Shown here: in pieces, positions 12,149-26,945 of the stretch
Numbering within the stretch: the first letter of the stretch is position 1
Layout: each line of letters opens with the position of its first letter
From: Vanilla planifolia
Taxonomy: Eukaryota; Streptophyta; Magnoliopsida; Asparagales; Orchidaceae
Direction of reading: 5' to 3'
Assembly (NCBI GenBank): GCA_023846275.1
Contig: JAIUJO010000071.1
Location: 2,273,846 to 2,337,845, forward strand
DNA length: 64,000 bases
Made by a program: the position numbers and the translations under genes
The notes under the pieces: model-generated
Databases searched by the model: none
Told to the model about the DNA's origin: nothing
Seen by the model: the letters and a program-made list of their open reading frames with translations, nothing else

Positions 12149-14386
12149 CAGCACATCAAAATTAAAGAAAAATATTTGTAGAAATGACATAAATTGTAAG
12201 GTAAAGTAGTATTCCAAAATATTAAGAAAACTGAGTGTAACAATATTAATCATCAAATCAAGTAAAAATTAAAATCCCTCATTAAGTTGGCCAAAACTTT
12301 AGACATTAAATGTTTAGTAATACAAAAACAAATATGTCTCATGCAGCTCGTTGAGAAAATCTAATCACATTAGTTTAATCTCAATTAATCCTAGTTTAGA
12401 ATAAATAATATTAAATTAATATTTTAATATTAAGTAAATATATATTAAAGATGATATTAAAAAACTTAATATGTTATAATATTTCCAATCAAAGTGATAT
12501 AAGAGTCACATGAGCAAAGATTTAGGTTGACATAGTAATATAATAAAATTGGACCAAAAACATTGAAAAATGGAGATAAATTCAATGAGAAACCTCCATT
12601 CCATGATAATATGGTAATCGAGGTAAAATCCTTGATCATTAAATCACCCAAGAATTAAAATATATAACCAAATGTGCCAAAGTACATGAAATAAAAGAGA
12701 AAAATGAAAATAATTTCTTTATGGGATATAGCTTGTTATGATAGGTCCAACCGTATTTATTTTCATCTTTTATGGACTCATTTTACATTAAAGTGAATTT
12801 CCAAAGTAAAATTTCATAAATAATTAAAAAATATTGTTTTAAAATTATGAAAGAATATGTTAAAGTTTAAATAAGTATAAGCAAGAAATAATGTAATATA
12901 AAAAAAATATAAATGACATAAATGTAACATAAGAGGTAATTCTAAGTTTTTTGGAATGCAAGTAAATAAAGAACATTTGAAGAAATTTAATAAATTGTAT
13001 GTGATTGTTGAAGTACAAGATGCTAAGTACATTGCATGTAACATCCTCAAAGATCTAATCAAGTATAAATCAAAATAACTCATAATGTGTGTTAATATGC
13101 AAGAAATTAAAATATTTGAAAATTAAAAAGTTAATATTCAATTTGTTAGGGATCATCAAGACCAGTTAAACAACAATTGTTTCATCTAGATTACACCATA
13201 TTTTGAATTATTATGAAATATATAATATATTATTTTACAATATTAAGTAAATATATATTAAAAGTGAAATATGATAAATTAAGGCAATGTAATATCATAA
13301 AATCAATGAGATGTTTTGGTGACTTTAGAGCAATTTACAATTTCCTAGAAATATAACAAAATAAGAACAAACAATTAAATAAAAGAGATGAATTATACGA
13401 GAATGTGTCACTCCAAGATACTAAGGAGTTTGAGTGTAAAATCCTCGATCATCAATTAAAGTTCAAATTGAAATTTCTTATAAAGGGTGCAATAAACACA
13501 AGAAAGTAAAATTTTTAAAAGTAATAATGAATATTTAATTGGATAGATCTTATGGAGGTGAGTCCAATAGCATTTCTTTCATACAAAAATATTTTTAAAC
13601 AATACGTAAATTTATATTAAATTTAAAATAAGATAAATTGAAGAAATAAAATTTATCCAATTTAAAATGTTGTAAAGGTTGCATTAGTAAAAATTGGGTT
13701 ACTAGATAATATAATCAAATCAAAGTGAAATTTTATAAGACATAGAGTGTAACAACATTAATAATCAAATTAATTAAAAATCAAAATAATTTAAAAATCT
13801 ACCAAACTTTACAACCAAAATATGTGAAATACAAAAATTAATATAAAAATGAATATTTTAAAATATCTAATGGTGTGTATTCTGTCTAAATTAGACCTCG
13901 TTTGAAACTGATATAAATTATGCAAAACAATAAACACAAATAAAAGAAATCATTTATTTTTATATTAAATAAAAATTCATTAAAGCTAAAATTAATTAAA
14001 TTGAACACTTATAATATAACTAAATAAAAATTAAGAGAATGTCACATGTGATGAGATGTAGGGCTACATAGTAACTTAACAAAATAGAAATAAATAATTT
14101 TAAAAAGTTAGATAAACTATATGCAAAAGTTGCATTTCACAATAATAAAGTGATCAAATATAACATTGTTGATCATTAAATAATGTATGAATTAAAATAT
14201 CACATAAACATTTCTAATACCATAAAAAATAAAATAATTAAAAATATAAAAGTGATTATTTAATTATATTTAGCCTATCAACACGAATCCAATGATGTTT
14301 GTTTTGTCTGTATTGAACCTCAATTGAAATTACTACAATTGCCAAGTTATGTAATCATAAAAAATAATAAATTATTGTTTTAAGAA

Positions 14387-14417
<31 letters not shown>

Positions 14418-14792
14418 ATCTAAAATTATATAAATTGAAAAATGTAATACAAAAAAATAAAAGTCATGCAAAACATTTGCTAGAGGAGAATTAGAGTTAT
14501 AAAGTGAGCTAACCAAATAAAACAGAACAATTTCAAAAAGGTGAGATAAATTTAACAATACAGTTACATTCCAAGACTCTAAGATATTAAAGGTGACATC
14601 CCCTATCACCAAAATATTTGAAAAAATAAACTTCTAAAGTAAAATAGTATGTTTCATTAGATAGAGGTTCTTAGGACGTGTCCAACATCTCTTTCTTTTG
14701 ATTTTACCTAATTTGTAATCAATGTGGATTAACAAAATAAATAAAAATAATAATAATAATTTTTTTTATTAAATCATGCAGGTATGTATTAA
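12149..14792 (+). repeat. Right forward monomer block of unit 1, about 7 landmarks
   Basis: After the inverted block the monomers resume in forward orientation. Landmarks fall near 12329, 12708, 13131, 13530, 13849, 14257 and 14649. The next one belongs to unit 2 (about 15078), so the spacing is kept across the HOR junction. The block starts part-way through a monomer, in its complex half. The AT microsatellite at 14391-14416 and a short (aat)4 run at about 14747-14759 lie near its end. No gene is seen here; the minus-strand open frames at 12466-12651, 12814-13083 and 14355-14612 are satellite translations. Confidence 0.88.
14391..14416 (+). repeat. (AT)13 microsatellite, locus B, unit 1
   Basis: Perfect AT run of 26 bp in the A+T-rich block of the last complete monomer interval of unit 1. 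Confidence 0.93.
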
Positions 14793-15028
14793 AGGTGAAA
14801 TGAGATAAATTAAGATAAAGAAATATAAATAAATTATGCAAATCAAAATGTCATGCGTGAGGAGATTTAGAGTTAGAATGTAGTTATCCAAATCAATGCA
14901 AAACATTTGAAGTAATATGATAACATTATGGAAAAGACATAATCTGAGATAATAAGGAGATTTGGTGTAACATATTTTATCAACAAATTAAGTACGAATC
15001 AGATTTTTAGTTAAGGCATCCAAAAATT

Positions 15029-15069
15029 AAAAAAATAAAATATTTAAAAAAATAAAATATTTAAAAAAA
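15029..15069 (+). repeat. 17-bp A+T minisatellite, 2 copies, unit 2
   Basis: Same locus and same copy number as at 237-277 in unit 1. Confidence 0.9.
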
Positions 15070-17057
15070 TAAAAATGAATATTTAATGTGATGGAGCTTG
15101 TAAAGAGGAGCCTAATGGTACTTACTTCTTATAGATCAAGAATTCTCATGATTTACTATAAATTAAAAATTTTAAAAACTTCAAGTATTAACAAATTATT
15201 ATCTTATTATTAGGTCAATGTGTATTAAAACTAAAATTAGATGAATTGATGCAAAGCTATATAAGTAAATCAAAGTAAAGTAAGGGTCATATGGGAGGAG
15301 ATATAAAGTTTGATATCAACATAAAAAAATTAAAAAAATTGTAAAAAAAGAGAAAAACTATGTGAGAAAGTTGTATTAGGAGATACTAAAGAGATGAAGC
15401 GTAACATCCTTAACAATCAAATTAAGTTTGAGTAAAAATGACCCATAAAACATGTTAAAATCATAGATAAAAAGTTATTTTAAAATACTAAAACTTAACA
15501 TTTAATTATAAACATCTCATCAAGGCTAGTTTTATGATGTCTTTTCATCTCGATCAAGCGTCATTTAGAATTTTTATAAATTATACTAATAAAAAATAAA
15601 AAAAATATTAAGTTTTTATTTTAAAAAAATAAATGAATATTAAAGCTAAAATAACATTAATTGAAGCAATATAATATAACTAAATAAGAACATTGTAAAA
15701 GTCATAAGAAAGATGATTTTCTCTCACATAGTAATGTAACAAAATAAAATTGAAAATTTACAAAAAATTGAGATAAATTTTATAGGAAAATTATATTCCA
15801 AGATTCTAAGATCTAGTGTATCATTTTAGATCATCAAATCAAGCAGGAATCAAAATCCATCACAAATCATATTAAAAAAAGATTATTTTTTAATTAAAAA
15901 ACTAATTTTTAATTGCATATAACTCAACACAAATCCAAATTTGTTTGTTTCCACTTGATAGCACCACATTTGGTGTTAATGTTAATTAACAAAGAAGAGA
16001 AGCCTAAATAAAAATAATTTTTCAATATTAAGTGGATATATATTAAATCTTCAACAAGATAAATTGATGGAAACTAAATTTACCAAATCAAACACATAAA
16101 AAATCTTTGTGAGAGGAGAATTTTTTTTTTCATAGAATATTACAAAATCAAATTGAAAACTCTAAAAAAGTGAAAATTTGTATAGAACAATTGCATTCGA
16201 AAATACTAATGAGAATTAAATTGTTTCATAAAGTATGCAAAAACATTAAAAAAAGAAAATATTTAAAAATAGTTAAATGAATATTTTATTATATAGAGCT
16301 CGTTAAGATGATTCAAACGACATTTGTTTCATCTCAATCTCACCTCATTTAGAATTACTACAAATTGATAAATAAAATAAAGGAAACTCACAATAATTAT
16401 ACTTTTAATATTAAGTAAATAGTGATATATCAAGGCTAGATGAGATATTGTTTAAAATTAAATAGTGATATATCAAAATTAATGTAAATCATTTGAAACA
16501 AATTAGATAAATTGTACAACAAATTCAAATTCTAAAGTACGACACTAATCAAGTACAACATCCTCAATCCTGAAATCTAGTACGAATCAAAATTTCTCAA
16601 AAAAGATGGGAAAATCAAAACATTAAAATATTTAAAAATCAAGGAATGAATGTTTAATTTGATAGAACTCCTCTAGATGAGGTGCTCAACAATTTTCTAA
16701 TCTCGATCAGTCATAATGTTGCATTCTAAGAATTTACAAAGTAAATATGCATAAAAAAAATAAGTTATGATTTTTTGGTAAGCAAATAAATATTAAATAT
16801 GACATGAGATGAATTGAAGTAATGCGATGCAACAAAATTAAATTGATGTGGCATCACTTGATAAAAGAATTAAACTTTCATTGCAAAATTTTGATTAAAT
16901 CTAAGAAATATATTTGATTAAACAAGATAAATTGTGTATGAAACATGCATTGAAAAATATTAACAAAATTTATGGTAACATTATTGCTCATTAAATCATG
17001 ATTAAATCAAAATGTCCCACAAAATGTGTTAGAAGCTTAGAAAATCAAACATATTTA

Positions 17058-17060
<3 letters not shown>

Positions 17061-17088
<28 letters not shown>
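17061..17088 (+). repeat. (AT)14 microsatellite, locus A, unit 2
   Basis: The same locus as 2269-2292, 28 bp long here. Confidence 0.93.
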
Positions 17089-17091
<3 letters not shown>

Positions 17092-20000
17092 CAATATTTA
17101 ATTTTATAGAGCTAAGAAAAAATTCAAATGATTTTTTTATTTTGTCTCAATTTGACGTAAATTATAGTTTTAACAAATTACTAAATCAAATAAAATTAAA
17201 TAAAAATAGATTATTATTTTAATATAAAGTAAATATATATATTTATATTTATATGTATATATTCAAGAAAAAAATTATATAATTCAAAGAAACGTAATAT
17301 ATCAAAATTTGGAGGACGTTAAGATCACATGAGAGGATAATTGCATTTTCATTGGAGTATAACATTGTTAGAGAAAACATTTTAAGAAAAATTATATAAA
17401 GTGTTTGGAAAATTTTCATTTTAACTTAATATAGAGATCGTGTATAACATCCTTGAATGATAAATAATATATGAATCAAAATATCTCATAGAGTGTGCTA
17501 AACTCATAGAAATTAAAATATTTTAAAGACAAAAATAAATATTCAATTAAGTAGATCTCGTTAAGATGCATTCACTAATATTTATTTTACCTTAATTGAA
17601 CCTTGTTTGGAATTAATATGAATTTAAAAAACAAGTAAGCTTAAATATTGTTAAATTATTATTTTAATATAATGAAATATATTTTTTCAGTTAAAAAGAA
17701 ATAAATTGAAGAAATCAAATATAGCCAAGTCAAAGAGATGTAAAGGCCACATAAGAGAAGATTTAGGGTTACATAATAATAAAATAAAATTAATTTTGAA
17801 ACTTTAAAGAAATGAGATAAATTGCAAAGGAAAATTGTATTCCAAGATACTAAAGAGTTCAAGCATAATGTTCTTGATCATCAAATTTGGTATGAATCTA
17901 AATATCTTGCAAGGTGTGTTAGAAAAATAAGAAACTAAAATTTTAAAATATATAGTCTAAACTTTAATTTTATTGAGTTGATCTAAATTAGCCAAACAAA
18001 GTTTGATTCAGCTTGGTTGAACCTTATTTGGAATTACTCTTAGTTACAAAATTAAATAGGAATAAACAATTTTAAATTTTAATTTTAATTTAACTTAATT
18101 ATATAAAAAAATCTAAAATAACGGAAATTCAAGAAAAATATTTTAACTAAATTAAAGGGATGATAAGTTCATAGAATTGGAGAATTCCATTTTAATAACA
18201 ATAAAACCAAATCAAATTGAAAACTTTATAAAAATGAGATATGTTTTATGAAAACATGCCTTCCAAGATACCTAGAAGATCAAATGTAACTTTCTCAATA
18301 ATAAAATCAAGTATAAATTAAATGCCTAACAAGCCATAAAAATATTTAAATTGTAATATTCAAACATATAAATTTTTCTTAATTGTTTATAGCTCATTGA
18401 GATGTTTCCAACATTTTTTTGATCTCATCGAACCTCATTAGAATTTTTGCAAACAATTGAAATAAATAAGAATACGTGATAATAAAGTATTATTTTAATA
18501 TTTAGTAAATATAAATTGAAGCTAAACTTAGACAAATATTTGAAAAAAATTAGATAAATAGTACAAGAAATTTTAATTCCAAGATACTAAAGAGATTAAG
18601 TGCAAAAAGTTGGATAGTAAATTAAATTATGAGTTGAAATGTCTTATAAAGCTTGACATAATATAGAAAATAAAATATTTAAAATATCAAATTGATATTT
18701 TATTATATAGAGGTGGTTCAGAGGAGTCAAAAGATGTTTGTTTTGTCTTTATTGAACCATGTCTAAACTTATTTCAAATTACAAAAGTAAATAATAATAA
18801 CTAATAATCTATTATTATTTCAACATCAAGGAAATATGTGTCAACATATGAAAGAGACATAAAGAGCACAAGGAGGTTCAGAGTTACATATTGACATAAA
18901 AACTTTAAATTAAAAAAAATTAAGAAATGAGCAAAATTGTATAACAAGGTTGCATTAAACGATTTCAAAGAGATCAATCATAACACCTACAATTATGAAA
19001 TTTTGTACGATTCAAATGTCCCATAATGGATGCAAAAAGCCATAAAAAACAAAGTTTTTAAAATATTAAAATGAATATTTAAATGGATATGGCTCAATGT
19101 GAAGAGTCCAATGATGCTTACTTTGTCTCAATTGCCCTCATTTGAATTTATTACAAATTGTAAAATAAAATTATATAAATAAAAAAAATATTACTATATC
19201 AATATTAAGTAAGTATATATTGAACCTAAAGTGATATAAATTAAAATATTATGTTATGATCATTTCAAAGAGGTTTGGTCATCAACCTTAAAGAGGATCA
19301 GAGTTTCGCAGTTATATAACCAAATCTAAGTAAAACATTTGAACAAATGTGTAAAATTATACATAAAGTTTGAATTCCAAGATACTAAGTAGATTGATTG
19401 TAAAATTATCTATTATCAAATCAAATGTGAATCCAAATGTTTTGAAATGAGTGCTAAAACACTAAAAATAAAATATTTTAAAATTTAAATAATAAATATT
19501 TAATTCCATTGACATTTGTTTAGATTTCCTAAGAATTACTAAATTAAATATGTAATAATAATAATAAATTGTCTTTTTAATATTAACTTTATATATATAA
19601 TGAATGTAGGATGATATGGATGCAAAAAATGTAATATAAAAAATTCAAAGCGATGTTCAAGTTACATGAGAAGAATTAGAGTTTCACTATAATATATCTA
19701 AATCAAAGCCAAAGAATGCAAAAAAAGGAGAACTTTTACTAAAACTTTGCATTAAAAAATGCTAAGGTGTTCAAGTGTGATATCATGTATCATCAAATTA
19801 GCTATAAATGAAAACTTCACTATAACTTATAAAAACCTATAAAAGCTCTACAATCTTAAATATGTAAAATAAAAAAATAAATTTTTAATTGGATAAAACT
19901 TGATGATATGAGTGTAAGGACTACATTTTCTTGACTAGAACATGTTTAGAATTAATTTAAATAATAAAATGAAAGAAGCATACATAATAATAAGTTATAA

Positions 20001-23000
20001 ATTTAATTTTAATAAAAATATATAATAAAAATAAAATGAGAAAAATTGAAGAAATACAATATAACTTAATCAAGGTAATGTAAATATCAGACGAGGGGAG
20101 ACTTAAAGTGACATTGTAACATGACCAATTCAAAGTGAAAATGTTTCAAAATTAGATAAATTAAATGGGAACATTGCATTCAAAGGTATTAAAGATATTA
20201 ATCGTAGCATCTTTGATCACTAAATTAGGTATGAATCAAAATCTTTCTTAAGGAATTAATAAACCCTATAAAATAAAATTTTTACATTAAAAAATTAAAA
20301 ATTAATTGGATAGAGTTCACTGAGATGTGTCATATAAGACATTTATTTTGTCTCAATTAAACCTCATTTGAAGTTACAACAAATTAAAAAATTAAATAAG
20401 CACAAAAAAAAATATATCATTTTTTAAATATTAGTTAAATATATATTAAAGCATAAATCGATTAAACTAAAGAATTTAATATATGTAAATCCAATTAATG
20501 AAAAGATCTTATAAGAAGAGATTTAGAGTTATAGGTAATTAAACTAAATAAAAGAAAAAAATTAAGGTGGTATAAATTTTATAAAAAATTTGCATCTAAG
20601 ATATTGTGAAATGCAAGTAAAATATCCTCAATCATTAAATAAGGTATGAATTAAAATTTCTCATAAGGTGTGCGAAAATGTTAAATAAAAATATTTAAAA
20701 ATATAAATATTAATATTTAGTTTATAGAGCTCATCAAGATGGTACAATGATGTTGGTTTCATTTGCATGAACCATCTTTTAGAATTAATAAAAATTACAA
20801 AATTTAATAAGCATAAATAGTCTTTAAATTATTACTTTAATATTAAGTAAATATATGCACTAAATCTATTATTTGATAAATTGAAGCATTTTAATATAGC
20901 TAAATTTAAGCAATGCAAATATTACACTTGAAGAGAAAAATAGTTTTATAATAACAGAGTAATATTGGAGTGACAAACTTGAAGAAAACTAGATAAGCGG
21001 TACGAGAAAGTTGCATTGAAAAATACTAAAGAGATTAAGTATAACATATTCGATAATCCAATCATGTATGAATTTTAAATGTGTGATATAAGTAAGAAGC
21101 TTATAGAGGATATAATATTTATAAAAATACAAATTAATATAATATTTGAAATGTGTCAACAATATTCTAATAATGTTTTTTGTATTGATTACACCCAATT
21201 AAGAGCAACCATAAATTTAAAAAACTAAAAAAGCATAAATAACAATAAATATATTCCTTAATATTAATGAAATATTTACAAAGGTAGAAATGAAAAAATG
21301 AATCATTGTAATGTAACCAAATAAAAGTAATGTAAAAGAAACATGAGAGAAGAATTAGTGCTTCATAGTAATATAATAAACTTGAAGCAAAATTTATGAA
21401 GAAATGAGAAAACTTTTAATAGAAAGTTGCAATTCGATAATAAGAAAATCGAGTGTAACATTCTTAATTATCAAATTAAGTAAAATTGTGACATTTCATA
21501 AACAATGTAAACATTTAAAAAATATCAAAAATTAAAAAAATGAATATTTAATTATATAACATATATAGAGATCAGTCCATTGATGTTTTTTGGTCTTAAT
21601 TGGAGCTCATTTGGAATTAAGATGAATTACCAAAATAAACAAGAATAAATTATAATAAATTATTATTTTATTTGTAAGTAAATACATATTATGTGTAAAA
21701 TGGAATAAACTTAAATAACTTAATATGGAGAAATAAAAGTGACCTAAGGTTCACATATATAATATTTACAGTTTCATGATAATATAATCTAATCATAGAA
21801 AAAAATAAAAAATAGGATAAAGTATATTAAAAAAGTTATATTTAAGAATAGCAAGACGGTCAACCACCATATTTGTAATCTCAAATCATAAACAAATAAA
21901 AATATCAAAAAACAAATGCTCAAATCAAAGAAAGTAAAAAAAATTTAAAGATATAAAAATAAATATTTAATTGAATAGAGCTTATTATGAAAAGTCCAAC
22001 AACTTACGTTTCATCCCTACCACACCTTATTTGGAATAAATTTCAATTAAAATATTAAATTTGTATAAGTAAAAATAACTAATTTGTTTAATGTTAAGTA
22101 AATATATATTACATTTGATATAAGTTAAATTGAATGTTTGCAATATGATCGAGACAAAGTGATATAAATGTCACATATTTGGAGAATAAGATGTCATAGT
22201 AACATAACCGTGTTTAAGTAAATCATTTTAACGAGATAACTATACTAAAAAGATGCACTAAAAGAAGTTAAAGAGATTTAGTGTAACATCATTGATAATT
22301 AGATTAGGTACAAATCAAACAGTTTCATAAAGCTTGTCATAACTTTGGAATGTAAAATATTTTCAAATAAAAATAATTATATTTGATTTAATTGGCATTG
22401 GTAAAATGAGTCATACGATAGCTTTTTCTCAATTGGATCTCATTTGGAATTCATTTGAATTACAAAAAGAATTTGTTATAAATAATAATAAATTTTGAAT
22501 GTAACCTCAAGCAAATAAGTATTAAAGCTGAAATATTATTAATTTAAGTAATGTAATATAATGAAATCATGATGGTGCATGTATCACATGAGGAGATTTT
22601 TAGTAACTTTGTAATATAAACAAATTCACACAAAATTTGAAAAAAAAGAATTTTAAGGGTTGGTTGTATTCCAAGAAACTAAGGATATCGACAATAACAC
22701 CCTTGATTTTCAATTCAATTATGAGTCAAATAATATCTAAACTCATTCAAAATAATATAAAATGAAATGTTAAAATGTATAATGATTAATATTTAGCTAG
22801 ATAGAGTAAGTCCTGGAAAGTCCACCAATGCTTCTTTTGTTTTGATTAAATCTCAATTGCTATATTGAAAATGAAAGTAAAAACATTGATACAATAAGAT
22901 AAATTATATGGGAAAGTTTTATTCCAAGCTTCTAAGGAGATCAAGTGGAATACCCATGATCATCAAAAAAGGCAGGAATTAAAATTACTCGTAAAGCATG

Positions 23001-24674
23001 CTAAAACTCAAGAAAAAAATAATAATGTATAAATGAATATTTAATAGATTGAGCTTGTTGAGGTAAGACCAACAAAATTTGTCTCCATTAAATGTCATTT
23101 TGAATTACAACAAATTATAAAACTAAATAAGCATAAAAATAATAAATTAATACTTTCTTATTAAGAGAGTATATTTATTAAAGTTGAAGTATGAAAAATT
23201 ATAGTAATCTAATATAACAAGTATGAAAAATTTTTCACAATAAGATGACCTAATCAAAATGAAAAATTTGAAAAAGATGAGATAAATTATATGAGAAAGT
23301 ACATTCAATGAACAAGGAGATTGAGCATAACAACATCGTTCAAGAAATTATGTACAAATCAAAATATGTCAAAATGTGTTCCAAACTCTATGAAAATAAA
23401 AGATTTAGAAATATATAAATGAATATTTAATTCTATAGAGCTAATCATAACGAGTCCAATGACATCTATCTTGTCTTTAAATGAACCCATTCAAAATAAT
23501 TATAAACTAACAAAAAAGATAAGCATATGTAATAAACAAATTCCATCAAGTCAAAGTGACGTAAAGGTCAAATTAGAGGAGATTTAGAGTAAAACACTAA
23601 CATAAACAATGTAAAGAAAAAATTTGAATTAATGACATAAATTATTTGAAAAGTTTTATTACTAGATACTAATTAGATCTAGCATAACATTCTCCATCAT
23701 CAAATCAAGTACAATTGAAATATGTCATTAAGTGCACCAAATCTTTAAAAAATGAAAGATTCGAAAATATAAAAATTAATATTTAACTAAAAGAGATCAT
23801 TACTATAAGTTCTTTTCCATTCATAAACTATACCAAATCTCTAGAAAATGAAATATTTGAAAAATATAAAAAATAAATATTTAACTAATAGAGCTCATTA
23901 AGGCAAGTCCAATAACTATTGTTTCTTCATCATTGAACCTCAATTAGAATTACCAAAAATTACATGAGAAAATAAGCTTGAAAATGAGTAAATTGTTATT
24001 TTATTTTTAAGTAAATATACGTTAAAGTTAAAATGAGAAAAATTCAATTAATGTAATTGTCCCACAAGAAGAGATTTAACATTGGATAATAAAATAATAA
24101 AACAAACGAAAATAATCTAATGAATAAGCAAAATTGTTTAAGGAAGATGCATTCCGAGATGGCAAGATGATCAAGTGTAGCATCTTCACCTATCAAATTA
24201 GGTAAGAATTGTAATGCGACAAGAGGCACGATGAAGCCAAAAACTTAAGTACTTAAAAACATTAAAACTTTTAATTAATTCAATAGGTCATGGAGATGAG
24301 TCTAATGATGTCTATTAGATTTCAATTTGACCTAAATTGAATTATTGTTAGTTATCAAAGTTAAAAAAAATGAAAAATAAAATATTTTTAATATAATATT
24401 TAGTAAATTATAATTAAGGTATAAGTGAGCTAAATTGAATCGATGAAATATATCCCAATGAAAGTGATGTAAAAAGCACATGAAGTAAGATTTTGATTTA
24501 CATATCGATATAACTAATCAAAGTCAAAATTTTCATTAAATGAGTTAGATTTTATGAGAAACTTTCATACCAAGGAATAAGGAGATTGAGTGTACTATCC
24601 TTTATTGTCAATTCATGTACAAATAAAAATATCTAGTAAAGCATACCAAAGAAAACTAACAAAATTAATATTTA

Positions 24675-26945
24675 TCTTTATTTCTATTTACTTTCGTTTG
24701 TAATACATAGTAATTCAAGAGAAGGTTGGATCAATATAAAACCAACATCATTTGATCAAACTTAATAAGCTCTATCCAACTAAATATTATATTTTATATT
24801 TCTAAATATTTTATTTTTTTAAAGTTTTTCAAGCTTTGTGAGTCATTAGATTTGTACCTCATTTCATGATTAAATATGTTACACTCCATCTCGAAAGTGT
24901 CTTGGAATCCAACCTTTTTGTACATTTATCTCACTTTTGCAAATGTTTTACTTTGACTTTGTTGTATTAATATGAATTTCTAATTCTCCTCCCATTAGAA
25001 CTTTATAATATTTTTTTTTTCTCTTATTATATTACATCAATTTAACTGAATTAACTTTTATTTTGTATATTGCTTGGTTCTAATTTAATATTTTTTTATT
25101 ACATTTGTCTATTTACTTTTCTAATTTATAGTTTTTCCAAACAAAGGGTGATTGATAGAATTTAATATTTATTTCTATATTTTGAAAATATGCTATTTTC
25201 TAAGTTTTTAGAACCATTTATAACATATTTAAATTCATTTTCGATGTAATGATCGAGATGTTACTAACAATCTTCTTAGTATTTTGGAATTTAATTTTAA
25301 TGTACAATTTATCCTATTTTTACAAATCATTCAAATTGATTTGGTTACATTACTATGAAACACTAATTTTGTTTTCGTTTGAAAATTACATCATTTTAAT
25401 TTTTTTAAATTACAATGATTCAATTTATCTTATTTTTTATTTACTATATATCTATTTAATTTTTTAAAATTATAAATTATGTTTTATGTTGATTTATATT
25501 GGTAATTTGTAGTAGTCTAAAATGAGGTCCAATGGAGCCAAACAAATATATTTGTACTCATTTTGATGAGTACATCTAATTAACTGTTCTTTTTTATATT
25601 TATAAATTATTGATTTCTTGCTCATTTGCATAATAATGAGAGATTTTGATTCATACTTGATTTAATGAATGAGGATGTTACAATCTATCTTCATAATATC
25701 TTGGAATGTAACATTATCTTGCAATTTATCTCAATTCATTACATTTCTTTTATTTATTTGTTTTTTCTACGTTACTTTAAATCTTGTCTAACACAAACTT
25801 TTTAATACTTTGATTTGGCTATAGTATACTACTCCAATTTATATTAATTAAACTTTCATATATATATATTTACTTTACAAAATATTTTTTTTATAATTTA
25901 TACCTATTTAATTTTTTTAATTAATTAGATTTCAATATTAGGTTTGTCCAGATGGATAAGATATCGTTAGTCTCTCCTTGATTAGTTTATCGAATCAAAT
26001 ATTCATTTGTTTTTTTAAAATTTTATTTTCAAGGTTTCGCCTATTTTTATGATATTCTGATTAATACTTTATTTGGCACTCAAGGATGTTATACTTGATC
26101 TCTATGGATTTTTCGAATACAACTTTCTTGCATAGTTTAACTTATTTCTGCAAATTATTCACTTTGATTTTGTTGCAATACTAAGAAATCTTAATTTTTC
26201 TCTCATGTAACTTTTATTATTATTTATGTGGTTTTCATTAGTAATTATCCTTAATTCTAAATGAGGTTTGATGGAAGTGGAACTGGCATCATTAAACTCA
26301 TTTTGATGGTCTCTATCATGTTTAATATTTATTTTTATTTGTTTAAATATTTTATTTTCAAGAGTTTTAGTAGGGGACATTTTCATTTGTACACTTTTTT
26401 AAAATTGGCAATTTTATAGTTGAACTCCACAATATTTAGGAAGATAGCATCTCACATAATTTGTGCCATTCTTTCAAAACTTTTACTTTTCGGTTATATT
26501 GTTGTTAAACTCTAATTCTCCTCTTTTATGGCCCATCCAATAATTGTAATTGGTTATCTTATATTACTTTAATTTAAATCTTTTTTATTTTAATATATTA
26601 TCAATTTATGTTCCAATAATAATTTATTATGATTTAGTTTTCTTTATACTTGCAATTAAGAGTATTTTGAAAACGATTTGTTGAAGATAAGAAAATATTG
26701 TTGGACTAGTCTCAAGGAGTTTTGTGTAAATAAATATTTATTTTATATATTTTTTAAAATATTTTATTCTAAATTATTTCAGTATTCTTTGCATTGATTT
26801 TGATTTGCACCTCATTTGACCACTAAGGTTCTACAACTTTCTTATGCAATTTATATAATTTCTTAAAGGCTTTTGCTTTAATTTTATTATATTGCTATGT
26901 AGTCATAACCTCCTTGAGTGTGGTCATTACATCGTTTTGAATTAG
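24675..26945 (-). repeat. Inverted monomer block, unit 2
   Basis: Exact positional counterpart of the unit 1 inverted block at an offset of 14797 on both edges ('tctttatttc' at 24675; forward 'cagcacatc' from 26946). Differences from unit 1 are scattered substitutions, including TG to CG at 26491, 'tagtagggga' near 26370 and 'catagttta' near 26132. Confidence 0.88.

Larger units (their letters stand above)
1..14792 (+). repeat. HOR unit 1 (full length; phase reference)
   Basis: First complete 14.8-kb unit, 14792 bp long; its start is set by the window edge and its end by the return of 'aggtgaaatgagataaatta' at 14793. It holds forward monomers to about 9877, an inverted block at 9878-12148 and forward monomers to the end. 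It carries the most private variants of the copies, clustered between 4511 and 8026, where units 2-4 agree against it. At other sites (489, 707, 6480, 6496, 11577) it agrees with unit 4 against units 2 and 3. The short open frames in it (for example 2863-3066 and 6193-6402 on the minus strand) are satellite sequence, not genes. Confidence 0.95.

Noticed and set aside
12814..13083. 89-codon minus-strand open frame, the longest in the array
   Set aside because: Length is unremarkable for 64 kb of repeated sequence; it is satellite, with no conserved motif.
14355..14612. Minus-strand open frame of 76-85 codons near the end of each unit
   Set aside because: Its end is set by a variable AT microsatellite, so length and C-terminus change from unit to unit.
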